A stretch of DNA of 64,000 nt from PFJX01 sp963713085 (lineage in GTDB: Bacteria; Pseudomonadota; Gammaproteobacteria; Burkholderiales; Thiobacillaceae), in the NCBI GenBank assembly GCA_963713085.1, contig CAVQKQ010000010.1:1-64000 (forward strand), written 5' to 3'. The notes beneath the pieces are model-generated. The model saw nothing but the letters and a program-made list of their open reading frames with translations. It made no database searches and had not been told where the DNA came from. Made by a program: the position numbers and the translations under genes. Positions 14,093-22,835 of this stretch are shown here, in pieces (position 1 is the stretch's first letter; every line of letters starts with the position of its first letter).

Positions 14093-15355
14093 TCAGGCAA
14101 AATTCTCTTGGTTCGGCAGGGCGATCCGGCCTTCCTTGCTGAACTGGTAGTCGTGGAACACATGCTCGGCGCTGAGCAGCCGGAAGTTGCCGTCCGCATC
14201 CTTCACCGAGGTGTCCTTGAGCCGGTAGGTGGTCTGGCCGCAGGTCCAGATGTTGAAGTCGCGCATGTGGGTGCACAGGCAGGTCTTGTCCATCACCCGG
14301 ACCTTCTTCTCGCCCGGGTGGGCGGCCACTTCCCGGTTGTAGGCGTCGATGTAGGCGCAGCGGCCGTTGGCGTCCAGGAGGTAGCCGAAGGATTCGCAGT
14401 TGGGATGGGTGCCGGCGCCGATGCCCGGGCTCTTCTTGATCATGCGCATGGGGTAGCCGGTGGGAGAGATGCCGTTGACCTCGATGTCGTCCTCGTCGGC
14501 CTTGAAGTATTCCTGCTTGACCGGGTCGGGCAGGCCGCATTCCTTGGTGACGGTGAAGCGGGTGGCCACCTGGACGGCGGCGGCGCCCCGCTCCAGGTAG
14601 GCGGTGGCGTCGGAGCCGGTGAAGATGCCGCCGGCGGGGATCAGGGGGATGTCCAGTTGCTCGGCCTTCAGCCAGGCCTGGATCTCGGCGACGATGGTCG
14701 CCAGGTCGTATTCGGCCCAATCCATGCCGAACCCCAGGTGGCCACCGGCCAGGGGGCCTTCCACCACCACGTAGTCGGGCAGCCGGTTGGTGCGGGTGTT
14801 CTTGCGGATGAACAGCTGCAGGGCGCGCAGGCTGGAGACGATGATGCCCAGGTGGGCGTCGCGGAACCGGGGGTGCTCCTCCATCAGGCCGAACGAGCCC
14901 AGGTGCAGGCCGGCCGCCAGGGTGATGCCGTCGATGTCGGCGTCCAGGGCGGCGTTGAGCCGGACCTTGAGGGTCTCCTTGGGGGCGTTCATGGTGAGTT
15001 TTTCCATGCAGTTGATGAACACCATGCCGGAGCCGTGCTTGGCGTCCATGGCCCGGCGCACGTGCATGCGGGTGGCCTCCTCCAGCTCGCCCAAGTGGAA
15101 CTTGACCAGGGTCTTGTCGGTCAGGTTGGTCACATGCTGCTTGTACAGCTTGAGCTTGTCCTTGACGAAGCGGGTCTTGAAATGGCGGTCGATGACCGTC
15201 GGCACCATGGCGTCGGAGATGTGGCCGACGCCGCCCAGGCGCGCGGCCTCCAGGGCCAGTTCCACCGTGGAAATGTCCACCCCCATGCCGCCGATCATGA
15301 TGGGTACCAGCTCGTGCCGGCCTAGGTGGAGTCGAAAGTCATCAAGGCATTTCAT
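14093..15355 (-). CDS. Nitronate monooxygenase/2-nitropropane dioxygenase-family protein
   Basis: 420 residues. A TIM-barrel FMN enzyme of the NPD family: PIMIGGMGVDISTVELALEAARLGGVGHI at the start, VVEGPLAGGHLGFGMDWAEYDLATIVAEI in the middle and IPAGGIFTGSDATAYLERGAAAVQVATRFTVTKECG (phosphate-binding GG and G-x-G). Family members oxidise alkyl nitronates or act as FMN/NAD(P)H quinone reductases. A Cys-rich C-terminal tail of about 100 residues (CAYIDAYN, KTCLCTHMRDFNIWTCGQTTY) is longer than in typical nitronate monooxygenases and could bind a further cofactor. First gene of the conserved chromosomal part, on the opposite strand to the accessory genes. Confidence 0.8.
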   Translation of the reverse strand: MKCLDDFRLHLGRHELVPIMIGGMGVDISTVELALEAARLGGVGHISDAMVPTVIDRHFKTRFVKDKLKLYKQHVTNLTDKTLVKFHLGELEEATRMHVRRAMDAKHGSGMVFINCMEKLTMNAPKETLKVRLNAALDADIDGITLAAGLHLGSFGLMEEHPRFRDAHLGIIVSSLRALQLFIRKNTRTNRLPDYVVVEGPLAGGHLGFGMDWAEYDLATIVAEIQAWLKAEQLDIPLIPAGGIFTGSDATAYLERGAAAVQVATRFTVTKECGLPDPVKQEYFKADEDDIEVNGISPTGYPMRMIKKSPGIGAGTHPNCESFGYLLDANGRCAYIDAYNREVAAHPGEKKVRVMDKTCLCTHMRDFNIWTCGQTTYRLKDTSVKDADGNFRLLSAEHVFHDYQFSKEGRIALPNQENFA

Positions 15356-15514
15356 GGTGGCGGGGCGCTTCCTTGCGGGTATCGGGTGTGGAGCGCCGGA
15401 GAATCGCAGCGGGCATGGCTGCCGGTCTTGGCGCGCCGTGCGGGACTAACACGGCATAAGGGGAGTAAGTGTCATTACAACAGCAACTTAAGTCTGGGCT
15501 GGAATGATACGCGC

Positions 15515-16798
15515 TCACGATGGGTTACTGCCAGCACGGGCGTCTTGCGGTGACGCGAGCCTGCCGCCGCTGGCCCGGAACAAGGCCACGCCCCGCCACA
15601 GGTTCCAAGCCAGCCAGACGGCGGAGGCCGCCAGCAACAGCCCGCCGGGCCGGGCCAGGGGCGGGACCATTGGCGCGGCCAGCAGGCAGGCCAGGGCGGC
15701 CCCGTGCAGCCGGAACTGGCCCCTTGCGCGTGCGTCCGGCAGATAGTCCTTCATGCTCGGCAGGCCGCCGGCCGTCATTCCCCGTTGACCCTGGAGGTGG
15801 AACCAGGCGAGGAAGGGCAAGATCTTGTAGAGCATGCCGGTCACCACCGACACGGCGAAGCCGACCAGGAATGCGATGCCGGCCATCAGCGGGGCGGGGT
15901 CCGGGAAGGGTAGCAACATCAGCAGGCAAGCCAGGATCAGGTTCACCATGCCCAGGCGCCAGAAATCCAAAGTTGCGTCGCCCAGCTTGCGCTTGCGTCG
16001 CCTCTGCAGGTCCAGGGTAAGTCCGGCGAACAGGATCAGCAGCGCGCCCAGCCCGGCCTCGCCCAGCGTCCGCCAGGGGGCGTCGAGCCATGCGGCGGCG
16101 GGCAGGCAGAGCACCGCCGTCCACAGCATGGCCCGCGGCATGCGTGCCGGGTAGGCCGGTGTGAGCTGCAGCATGGGCACCACCTGCCAGGCCACGCCCA
16201 TGACCAGCACCCCGATCCAGCCTCCCAGGCCCCAGAGGATATGCCCGTGGAGCCAGGAGATGGGGACATGGGGCAGCCAGCGTCCCGTGAGCCAGCCTGC
16301 CAGCCCGATACCCAGTGCCAGGGTGACGGCCAGCGCGACGACCGCGAGGCGCATGGCATGGACGGTATCGATGGGCCGGGCCCTGCTCAGGCCGAGGGCG
16401 GCCGCCGCCAGGAATACGGCCAGGCCCGCCCCCAGCAGGGCCGCGCCGATTTCCAGGGCCATGGGATCGCCCTGGGCCAGGCCCCAGGCCAGGCAGGGGG
16501 TACCCAGCAGCAGTCCGCCATGGCTTAAGCGGGCGACACCCATGACCCGGGGCAGAGGCGTGCCCGCCACCACCGGCAGCATCTGGGTGAGGGCGCCGAT
16601 CATGACCATGGCCAGGAACCCCAGGGTGACGAGGTGGGTCAGGGCCAGGGCGGCCCGGGACGAAATGTCGCCCGCCCATTCCGGCCGCCATGCCGCCAGC
16701 AGGCCGGCCGCGGCGAGGAACAGGGGGGCGGTCAGGAAGAAGCGCAGGGGTGCCGAAAAAGGCGGCGCCTGCTCCAGGGCGAGGCCGGATCCGATCAA
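15515..16798 (-). CDS. Multi-pass membrane protein, heme-copper oxidase I/NnrS-like
   Basis: 427 residues with about 12 hydrophobic helices. Conserved-looking histidines lie in THLVTLGFLAMVMIGALTQMLP, ISWLHGHILWGLGGWIGVLV and the GMLYKILPFLAWFHLQGQRG block. These recall NnrS and cbb3-oxidase subunit I-like proteins that bind heme. The start overlaps the end of the DUF2249 gene by 4 bp (ATGA), and a hemerythrin gene precedes both. Together they suggest an NO/O2-related membrane function; NnrS-type NO protection is inference only. Confidence 0.6.
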   Translation of the reverse strand: MIGSGLALEQAPPFSAPLRFFLTAPLFLAAAGLLAAWRPEWAGDISSRAALALTHLVTLGFLAMVMIGALTQMLPVVAGTPLPRVMGVARLSHGGLLLGTPCLAWGLAQGDPMALEIGAALLGAGLAVFLAAAALGLSRARPIDTVHAMRLAVVALAVTLALGIGLAGWLTGRWLPHVPISWLHGHILWGLGGWIGVLVMGVAWQVVPMLQLTPAYPARMPRAMLWTAVLCLPAAAWLDAPWRTLGEAGLGALLILFAGLTLDLQRRRKRKLGDATLDFWRLGMVNLILACLLMLLPFPDPAPLMAGIAFLVGFAVSVVTGMLYKILPFLAWFHLQGQRGMTAGGLPSMKDYLPDARARGQFRLHGAALACLLAAPMVPPLARPGGLLLAASAVWLAWNLWRGVALFRASGGRLASPQDARAGSNPS

Positions 16799-17040
16799 GG
16801 CGGTGTGCCCAAACTCTCCGGCCGCGGCTGGATCAGGATCTCGAAGCTGCCGTCCGCGAGTGGGGTGGTGCGGTGGACAAAGCCCATGTCGTCCAGGATG
16901 CCGTAGAGGGGAAACGGTTCCCGGTGCAGCAGGAACCGGAGCCGCTGGCCCGGACGCAGCGATGCCAGGGCGGACAGCGCCTTTTCCATGGGCTCGGGGG
17001 CCTCCAGCCAGCGGGCGTCCACCAGGATTTCTTGCGGCAT
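16795..17040 (-). CDS. DUF2249-type small protein
   Basis: 81 residues: ILVDARWLEAPEPMEKALSALASLRPGQRLRFLLHREPFPLYGILDDMGF followed by a short beta hairpin. This is the DUF2249 pattern (TusA/SirA-like fold, D-R-x-L-x-P-P-E-P). The family is repeatedly linked with hemerythrin and denitrification or NO genes. It sits between the hemerythrin gene and the multi-pass protein, coupled to the latter by a 4-bp overlap. Confidence 0.75.
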   Translation of the reverse strand: MPQEILVDARWLEAPEPMEKALSALASLRPGQRLRFLLHREPFPLYGILDDMGFVHRTTPLADGSFEILIQPRPESLGTPP

Positions 17041-17050
17041 GGCCGGACGC

Positions 17051-17491
17051 CTAGTTACCGAACTGCTCCATGCGCGCGATCAACGCCGATTGCTCCCCGT
17101 CCATGGCCTGGTCCGACATGGGGTAGAGGATGTTCTCCTCCTTCATGTTGTGCTGGCGCATGAGCATCAGCAGGGTTTCGGACAGGCCGAGATAGCCCTT
17201 GTCGTCATTTTGCCGCAATGCCCCGGCCATTTCGTCCAGCAGGCCGCTCATCTGCCGATGCTCCGAACGCATCACGAAGGTCGGCCCGCCCGCCGAGCCG
17301 GTGCGCTGCTCGAACGCGGGGAACAGCACCTCTTCCTCCATGGCGAAATGGCGCTTCATGCCCGCCAGAAAGTGGTCGAATTCCTCGTCCGCCAACGCCC
17401 AGTCGCGGGCGGCCACGGCGTTTTCCGCCGCCACGAACAGGGTGTCGCAGTGGTTGTGGTCCTCGCTGAGGAAGTGGGTCAGGGTGGTCAT
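17051..17491 (-). CDS. Hemerythrin-domain protein
   Basis: 146 residues from ATG 17491; an upstream in-frame start at 17617 would add an unlikely extension crossing the divergent promoter. A hemerythrin four-helix bundle is read from FLSEDHNHCDTLF, FLAGMKRHFAMEEEVLFPAFE, MRSEHRQMSGLLDEM and MRQHNMKEENILYPM, which supply the usual His/Glu diiron ligands. It would bind O2 or NO in the cytoplasm. First gene of a three-gene unit, divergent from radA (about 110 bp between starts). Confidence 0.85.
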   Translation of the reverse strand: MTTLTHFLSEDHNHCDTLFVAAENAVAARDWALADEEFDHFLAGMKRHFAMEEEVLFPAFEQRTGSAGGPTFVMRSEHRQMSGLLDEMAGALRQNDDKGYLGLSETLLMLMRQHNMKEENILYPMSDQAMDGEQSALIARMEQFGN

Positions 17492-17600
17492 CGGATAGGT
17501 TCCCAAACAAGTTTCCGGCATGGTGTGATTTCCCGCCGCTTGGCTCCTTGACCTTTGGCAAGGATTTGCCCGCTCGACAGGGTGCGGGGTATAAGCCGGC

Positions 17601-18953
17601 ATGGCAAAAACCACCACCTTCTACGTCTGCGCCCAGTGCGGCGGCCAGACCAGCAAATGGCAGGGCCAGTGCCCCCATTGCCTGGCCTGGAACACCCTTT
17701 CCGAGTCCATCCAGGAGGCTCGGCCGAAACGCTTTCAGTCCCTGGCGGCCAGCGGCGCGGTGGTGCGTTTGACCGAGGTGCAGGCCCAAGAGGCGCCACG
17801 CCTGGCCACCGGCCTGGCCGAGTTCGACCGGGTCCTGGGCGGCGGCCTGGTGGGCGGCGGTGTGGTCCTGCTGGGCGGGGATCCGGGCATCGGCAAATCC
17901 ACCCTGTTGTTGCAGGCCCTGGCGGAGCTCAGCAGCCGCGTCCCCACCCTGTACGTGAGCGGCGAGGAATCCGCCGCCCAGATCGCCCTGCGCGGCAACC
18001 GTCTGGGCTTGCACGCGGACATCCCCCTGCTGACCGAAATTCGCCTGGAGGCGATTTTCGCCACCCTCAAGGCGGAACAGCCCAAGGTGGCGGTGATCGA
18101 TTCCATCCAGACCGTCTATACCGAGCAGTTGCAATCCGCCCCCGGCAGCGTGGCCCAGGTGCGGGAATGCGCCCAGGAACTCACGCGCCATGCCAAACAG
18201 GCCGGCATCACCATTTTTCTGGTGGGCCACGTCACCAAGGAGGGGACCCTGGCAGGACCCCGGGTGCTGGAGCACATCGTCGATACCGTGCTGTATTTCG
18301 AGGGAGATACCGGCTCCAGCTTCCGCCTGATCCGGGCCTTCAAGAACCGCTACGGCGCGGTGAACGAGTTGGGCGTGTTCGCCATGACCGACAAGGGTCT
18401 GAAAGGCGTGGCCAACCCCTCCGCCCTGTTCCTGAACCGGGATGAGCGGGAGGCGCCGGGCTCCTGTGTGGTGGTGGCCCAGGAGGGCACGCGGCCGCTG
18501 CTGGTGGAGATCCAGGCCCTGGTGGATGCCACCCACGCGCCCAATCCTCGCCGCCTCACCGTGGGACTGGACGGCAACCGCCTGGCCATGCTCTTGGCGG
18601 TGCTGCACCGCCACGGCGGCGTGGCTTGTTACGATCAGGACGTGTTCGTCAACGCGGTGGGGGGCGTCAAGATCACCGAGCCTGCGGTGGACCTGGCGGT
18701 GGCACTGGCGGTGGTCTCGTCCCTGCGCAACAAGCCCATCCCCCACCGGCTGGCGGTGTTCGGAGAGATCGGCCTGGCCGGCGAGATACGCCCGGTCCAG
18801 CGCGGCCAGGAACGCTTGAAGGAAGCGGCGAAGCTGGGGTTTTCCCAGGCCCTGTGCCCCAAGGCCAACCTGCCCAAGGGCCGTATCACCGGCATGGAGG
18901 TGATCGGCGTGGCCAGCCTGGCGGAGGCCCTGGAGTTCTTCCGCCAGATCTAG
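17601..18953 (+). CDS. radA: DNA repair protein RadA
   Basis: 450 residues, the usual length. Zinc finger C10-x2-C13...C24-x2-C27; Walker A in LGGDPGIGKST (about residues 93-103); the RadA signature KNRYG (about 250); and a C-terminal Lon-like domain (VFGEIGLAGEIRPVQRGQERLKEAAKLGF). RadA is a RecA-related ATPase/helicase that processes branch migration in recombinational repair. Divergent from the hemerythrin unit. Confidence 0.97.
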   Translation: MAKTTTFYVCAQCGGQTSKWQGQCPHCLAWNTLSESIQEARPKRFQSLAASGAVVRLTEVQAQEAPRLATGLAEFDRVLGGGLVGGGVVLLGGDPGIGKSTLLLQALAELSSRVPTLYVSGEESAAQIALRGNRLGLHADIPLLTEIRLEAIFATLKAEQPKVAVIDSIQTVYTEQLQSAPGSVAQVRECAQELTRHAKQAGITIFLVGHVTKEGTLAGPRVLEHIVDTVLYFEGDTGSSFRLIRAFKNRYGAVNELGVFAMTDKGLKGVANPSALFLNRDEREAPGSCVVVAQEGTRPLLVEIQALVDATHAPNPRRLTVGLDGNRLAMLLAVLHRHGGVACYDQDVFVNAVGGVKITEPAVDLAVALAVVSSLRNKPIPHRLAVFGEIGLAGEIRPVQRGQERLKEAAKLGFSQALCPKANLPKGRITGMEVIGVASLAEALEFFRQI

Positions 18954-19039
18954 CGGGTGCTATAAAAACCTCATCGATGCGCGTGTTTGCGTATTGCAAG
19001 AAATCGGCCCTCGCGGCCGATCATGAGAGGAGCCAAGCC

Positions 19040-19273
19040 ATGAAACCAGCCATTGCCGATGTCATGATCCACGTGGACGAGAACCTGCCGGAAGTAGGCA
19101 TGTGTTCCATCGCCGACGTCCTGTGCGACAACGCCCATGTGGCCAGCGGATGCCTGTCCCACACCGCCAACCACCTGATCATGGTCAGGTACGACTCGAA
19201 CGCCTTGCACGCACGGGAGCTGGTGGAGCAGGTCAGGAATTGCGGCGTTCATGCCGAGCTGGTGGGGTTTTGA
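19040..19273 (+). CDS. Small HMA-like protein without metal-binding CxxC
   Basis: 77 residues from ATG 19040 with GAGGAG upstream. IADVMIHVDENLPEVGMCSIADVLCDNAHVASGCLSHTANHLIMVRYDSNALHARELVEQVRNCGVHAELVG has the beta-alpha-beta-beta-alpha-beta rhythm of heavy-metal-associated domains, but the MxCxxC loop is replaced by LCDNAHVASGC. It may bind heme or another ligand, or act as a structural relative. Its end overlaps the RNase D-like gene tail to tail by 25 bp. Confidence 0.65.
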   Translation: MKPAIADVMIHVDENLPEVGMCSIADVLCDNAHVASGCLSHTANHLIMVRYDSNALHARELVEQVRNCGVHAELVGF

Positions 19274-19950
19274 GACGGTCCTGATTCCGGCCGGCCGCGC
19301 GCCTCCAGCAGGCCCAGGTCAAAAAAGCGCAGATACAGTTCCCGGCAGACCCAGGCGTCCGTGGCCGCGTAGCGAATCTGGGAATCCGACAATCGCGGTG
19401 CGGCCCAATTCGAGGTGCGGGCCCCCTTGGGGATGCGGAATCCCAGAAACAGGCCGGCCAGGTTGCGCAGGCCGGTCTGGTGCAGGCCCCGGCGACGGGC
19501 GACGTGGCCCAGATCGATCACCGACTCCGCAGTGAACGGAAACAATTGTTCGAGCTGGCGCAGGTCGCCCGCCAGCGCCACCCCCACCTTGACGGTAGCC
19601 TTGTCCTCGAGGATTTCGGCCAGGGCCGAGGAAAAATCCAGCGTGGACAGGCGGAACAGATACACCTTCCGGGCCGTGGCCATCTGCACCAGGCTGGGCG
19701 GATAGCTCTCGCCCTTCCTGAAGGCGGGCCGGGTCTCGGTATCCAGGCCGACCACCGCCTCCCGCCGGATATCCGCCAGCGCTTCGCGCAACGTCTCGGC
19801 GCTGGTAACCAGGGATACCGGGCCCTCATAGCGCCGGATGGGCAGATCCATGATCTCTAGGTGGGATATCCGGTCCATGATTTCTCCGGGCACGACGGCA
19901 TCGTCGCCGCCAGCTTCTCCGTACCGCGTTTCAGGCTCTCTCGATTGCAT
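19249..19950 (-). CDS. RNase D-like 3'-5' exonuclease
   Basis: 233 residues. DEDDy exonuclease motifs: VVGLDTETRP (D-x-E), VKVGVALAGDLRQLEQLF (second D) and IRYAATDAWVCRELY (Y-x3-D). There is no HRDC domain, so it is a short RNase D relative; such proteins trim tRNA or other RNA 3' ends. The first 24 residues are weakly supported and MDRISHLEIMDL may be the real start. Overlaps the gene at 19931 by 20 bp and probably shares its transcript. Confidence 0.85.
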   Translation of the reverse strand: MQSREPETRYGEAGGDDAVVPGEIMDRISHLEIMDLPIRRYEGPVSLVTSAETLREALADIRREAVVGLDTETRPAFRKGESYPPSLVQMATARKVYLFRLSTLDFSSALAEILEDKATVKVGVALAGDLRQLEQLFPFTAESVIDLGHVARRRGLHQTGLRNLAGLFLGFRIPKGARTSNWAAPRLSDSQIRYAATDAWVCRELYLRFFDLGLLEARGRPESGPSQNPTSSA

Positions 19951-20635
19951 GCAGGCGCCAATTCAAGGGTAGGGAGGGTGTCAGCCAGCCCATGCGGGAG
20001 GCGGTGGCAGCCTGGACTTCGCGCAGGCCGGTGGCCGCGTCACTGCCCAGCATCCGGGCCGCCAGCCGGTCGGCATCCAGTTCGAACCCCCAATGCGTCA
20101 CCAGCCAGAGCAGCAGGAACAGGCCCAGGAGCAGCCAGGTGGACGGGTCCCGCGGTTCGTCCGGCACCAGCACCGTGAGAATCAGGACGGGAAGCAGGGC
20201 GGCCATGCGCTGGCGCCAGACGGTATGGGCCACGGCCCGGGCCAGCAGGAAACGGATCCCGACGGGGGACAGGCGGGCGAGCAGGGCCGTGGAAACGAAG
20301 ACCTGGCACCCCCGGGGCGTCAGCCCGGCGGTGAGAACGAAAGGCATGGCATGGCCGGCGAGGGTGACGGGGAGGCGCCGACCCAAAGCGGCCATGGCCT
20401 GCTCCAGGGCGGCATGAAGCGGCCCCGAGGCGATCCGCTGCACCACCAGGGCGCGGCAGATGGCGGGGCCGAAGGCGAAACCGGCCACAACCAGGGCGCC
20501 CTGGTAGGCGGCGGAGAGGAGCTGGTAAGCCTGGCTTCCGCTCCAGGTGGCCGGCGCCAACAGGTCCGGACCAAAATAGGCCAGGCTGGTGAGGATCAGG
20601 AACAGCCAGGTGCGGCGGGGCGTGGAGGGGATCAT
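19931..20635 (-). CDS. Membrane protein resembling an M48 peptidase that lost its zinc site
   Basis: 234 residues. Hydrophobic N-terminal segments (WLFLILTSLAYFG, GALVVAGFAFGPAICRALV) precede a middle region with LTPRGCQVFVSTALLARLSPVGIRFLLARAVAH and a late FELDADRLAARMLG. The last block recalls the E-x3-D glutamate motif of M48 peptidases, but where HExxH should be the text is RAVAHTVW. A pseudo-peptidase is the best reading. It precedes the RNase D-like gene with an overlap. Confidence 0.6.
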   Translation of the reverse strand: MIPSTPRRTWLFLILTSLAYFGPDLLAPATWSGSQAYQLLSAAYQGALVVAGFAFGPAICRALVVQRIASGPLHAALEQAMAALGRRLPVTLAGHAMPFVLTAGLTPRGCQVFVSTALLARLSPVGIRFLLARAVAHTVWRQRMAALLPVLILTVLVPDEPRDPSTWLLLGLFLLLWLVTHWGFELDADRLAARMLGSDAATGLREVQAATASRMGWLTPSLPLNWRLHAIERA

Positions 20636-20747
20636 CTTCGCATTGTCTTCTGATTATTCCCGGTATCGCCAGGAAACCTCCCGCTCCGGCGGCGCAGGCG
20701 CCCGCATTATCGACCAGGAAAGCCGCGGGCTTCGAACAGAAAGGCGA

Positions 20748-22007
20748 TCAATCGCGTCGGATCCTTGCCAGAAGCCAGGTCAGGCCCGTCGCGCCCAGCA
20801 TCAGGCCCAGGGCCACCAGCAGGTTGTCGAGCCGTTCCGGCGCCGCCAGCAGCAACACCCCCAATCCCAGCATCATCAAGCCGGAGAGCAGCTTCAGCAC
20901 CCGGCCTTCCCGCTCGCTCAGCTTGCGGGCGCCCATGGCGCCGACGAAGGTCAGAACGATGATGAGCAGGGGCAGGACGTAGATCAGGTTGTACAGGGCC
21001 AGATAGGCGTATTGCCGGGCGTGGGAGATGGGGGCCAGGGTAAGCAGCCGGGTGTAGACCATGGGGAAGCCGGCGGTGCAGAGCAATTCGTAGAAATTGG
21101 CCGCCACGGCCAGGACCACGGTGGCGGACAGCATGGCGGGCATGCTGTCGGCGTTCAGGATGGCGCGGGCGCGGCGGTAGAGGCCGGGTTTGCCCGATTC
21201 CGGAATGGACAGGCTGGGACCTCGCCGAAAGGCGAAGAAGTCCTTCACGTTGAGGGCCCCGATCAGCAGCGCCACCAGACCCGCCGCCAGGGTGACCCAG
21301 GGCAGGCTGCCCATGACTCGAAACAGCCCGAGCCAGGCGGCCATGAAGGCGAAGTACATCGCGCCGGAGAAGAACACGTAGACGCCGCCGATGAGCAGCA
21401 TGCGGCGCCGATCCTGCTGGTGCACCAGCAACGACAGCAGGAACAGCAGGACGAAGAACGCGCAGGGATTGAAGGCGTCCATGCCGGCGATGACCAGGGT
21501 GAGCACGGGCAGGGACAGGGCGCCGGCGTCGATCTCCCCCACCAGGGGCAGGCGCAGGCGGTTGTCCGCGACTTTGGCGGGTGGCGGCGATTTGCCCGCC
21601 GCCTGCTCCCGGCAGGCGGTCAACTCACCCAGCAGTTCCGCGCCGCTGGTCTCCGCAGAGTCCCAGCCGACCTTCATCCGGCCGCAGAACAGCAGGGCGG
21701 GGACGGACCGAGCCTGCTGCCCCAGGGCGGCGGCCATGTCGATGTAGCGCTGAAGGTTTTCCTGGGACCGGCTGATTTCCATGGAGTGGAGCTCGATCCA
21801 GGGATGCCGGGTCGGCAGATCCTCGATATACGGCCGGGCCGCCAGGCAGTGGGGGCAGCGGGCCGACCAGAAGAAATAGAGATGGACCCGGGACTGGCCG
21901 GCGCCATCCGTCTCGGTCCAGGCATAGGGCGCCTGGGCGTGGGCGGCGCCCGGCCAGAAGGCCGCCAGGCAGTACAGCAGGAGCGTCAGGATGCGGACCG
22001 CGACCAT
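20748..22007 (-). CDS. Thioredoxin-like domain fused to a DsbD/CcdA-like membrane domain
   Basis: 419 residues. A signal-like start (LTLLLYCLAAFWPGAAHA) is followed by a thioredoxin-type module with CPHC (HLYFFWSARCPHCLAARPYI). From about residue 165 there are about eight membrane helices, with paired cysteines in FNPCAFFVLLF and FYELLCTAGFP, as in CcdA/DsbD proteins that move electrons across the membrane. The order (periplasmic thioredoxin first, membrane part second) is like ScsB/DsbD. Likely role: delivery of reducing power to periplasmic thiols, for instance in cytochrome maturation. Confidence 0.8.
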   Translation of the reverse strand: MVAVRILTLLLYCLAAFWPGAAHAQAPYAWTETDGAGQSRVHLYFFWSARCPHCLAARPYIEDLPTRHPWIELHSMEISRSQENLQRYIDMAAALGQQARSVPALLFCGRMKVGWDSAETSGAELLGELTACREQAAGKSPPPAKVADNRLRLPLVGEIDAGALSLPVLTLVIAGMDAFNPCAFFVLLFLLSLLVHQQDRRRMLLIGGVYVFFSGAMYFAFMAAWLGLFRVMGSLPWVTLAAGLVALLIGALNVKDFFAFRRGPSLSIPESGKPGLYRRARAILNADSMPAMLSATVVLAVAANFYELLCTAGFPMVYTRLLTLAPISHARQYAYLALYNLIYVLPLLIIVLTFVGAMGARKLSEREGRVLKLLSGLMMLGLGVLLLAAPERLDNLLVALGLMLGATGLTWLLARIRRD

Positions 22008-22022
22008 GGCGGGGATGGGGTG

Positions 22023-22562
22023 TCAGCGGGGCTTGTGAAAGATATTGCCCACGTACAAGGGAAAATCCCCGGTCCTACGGTCGGCGTAATAGCGCTTCAG
22101 CGTGGTGTGAATGGTCCGGAAGGCGATTTCGTTCCAGGGGATGTCCGCCTCGCCGAACAGGGTTGCTTCCAGGCTTTCCTCTCCGGGGTGGAAGTCCAGG
22201 TGCAACAGCCGGGCCCGGAACAGCAGATAGACCTGGTTGATGTCCGGTAGGCTGATCATGGTGTAAAGGCCCAGGATCTCCACCCTGGCGCCGGCCTCTT
22301 CAAGGGTCTCGCGCAGGGCGCCCTCGGCGGTGGTCTCGCCGTTTTCCATGAATCCGGCCGGCAGGGTCCAGAGGCCGTGCTTGGGCTCGATGGCGCGGCG
22401 GCAGAGCAGGATCTTGTCGTCCCATTCCGGCAGGCAGCCCACCACCATCTTGGGATTATGGTAATGCACCATGCCGCAGCCGGGACACACGTGGCGCGGA
22501 CGGTTGTCGCCGGGGGGAACTTCGACGTGAACCGGGGTGCCGCAATGGGAGCAGAAATTCAT
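22023..22562 (-). CDS. NUDIX hydrolase with N-terminal zinc ribbon
   Basis: 179 residues from ATG 22562; an upstream ATG 22607 would add 15 residues not expected in the family. Zinc ribbon NFCSHCGTPV...HVCPGCGMVHYHNP, then the NUDIX box GFMENGETTAEGALRETLEEAGA. This form is typical of NUDIX proteins acting on NAD(H)-like or ADP-ribose-type substrates. No operon partner. Confidence 0.88.
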   Translation of the reverse strand: MNFCSHCGTPVHVEVPPGDNRPRHVCPGCGMVHYHNPKMVVGCLPEWDDKILLCRRAIEPKHGLWTLPAGFMENGETTAEGALRETLEEAGARVEILGLYTMISLPDINQVYLLFRARLLHLDFHPGEESLEATLFGEADIPWNEIAFRTIHTTLKRYYADRRTGDFPLYVGNIFHKPR

Positions 22563-22624
22563 GTTTGACGGCTGCAGGACTTTAGGCGAAGTTTGCAGCA
22601 ACTCCATGACGAGGCATAGGCATC

Positions 22625-22809
22625 ATGCAGAACCGCTGGTGGGTTGATCTGGTGGAACGGTTGCGCCGTGCACGCAGCCCGGCCGAGGTCAATGCCGTGA
22701 TCGACAGTCTGGAAGACCAATACGACGTATTTTCCGGGCCGGGCCGGGTCAGGCGTTGATCGAACAATTGATGGAGGAGGCGTATCGGCGCCTGAAACAG
22801 GTTTCCTGA
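22625..22809 (+). pseudogene. Small conserved-type protein, frameshifted by a 5-bp tandem duplication
   Basis: ATG 22625 reads MQNRWWVDLVERLRRARSPA... for 44 residues to TGA 22757-22759. GGGCC occurs twice in tandem (22736-22745). With one copy removed the frame continues SGPGQALIEQLMEEAYRRLKQVS to TGA 22807-22809, giving a compact 59-residue helical protein that ends 26 bp before the next gene. The better fit of the repaired frame suggests a recent slippage event or a sequence error. Confidence 0.55.
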
Positions 22810-22835
22810 ACGCCGTGCCGATCGGATAGAACAAC

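Noticed and set aside
14069..15325. 418-codon open frame on the + strand opposite the nitronate monooxygenase gene
   Set aside because: Antisense shadow: composition dominated by G, A, V and H typical of reversed high-GC codons, and the opposite strand has a clear FMN enzyme.
17205..18746. 513-codon open frame on the - strand opposite radA
   Set aside because: Shadow of radA; low-complexity Q/H/G text with no domain.
20589..22250. 553-codon + strand open frame opposite the thioredoxin/DsbD-like gene
   Set aside because: Very rich in Q, G, H and E without motifs; the - strand carries signal peptide, CPHC and membrane helices.
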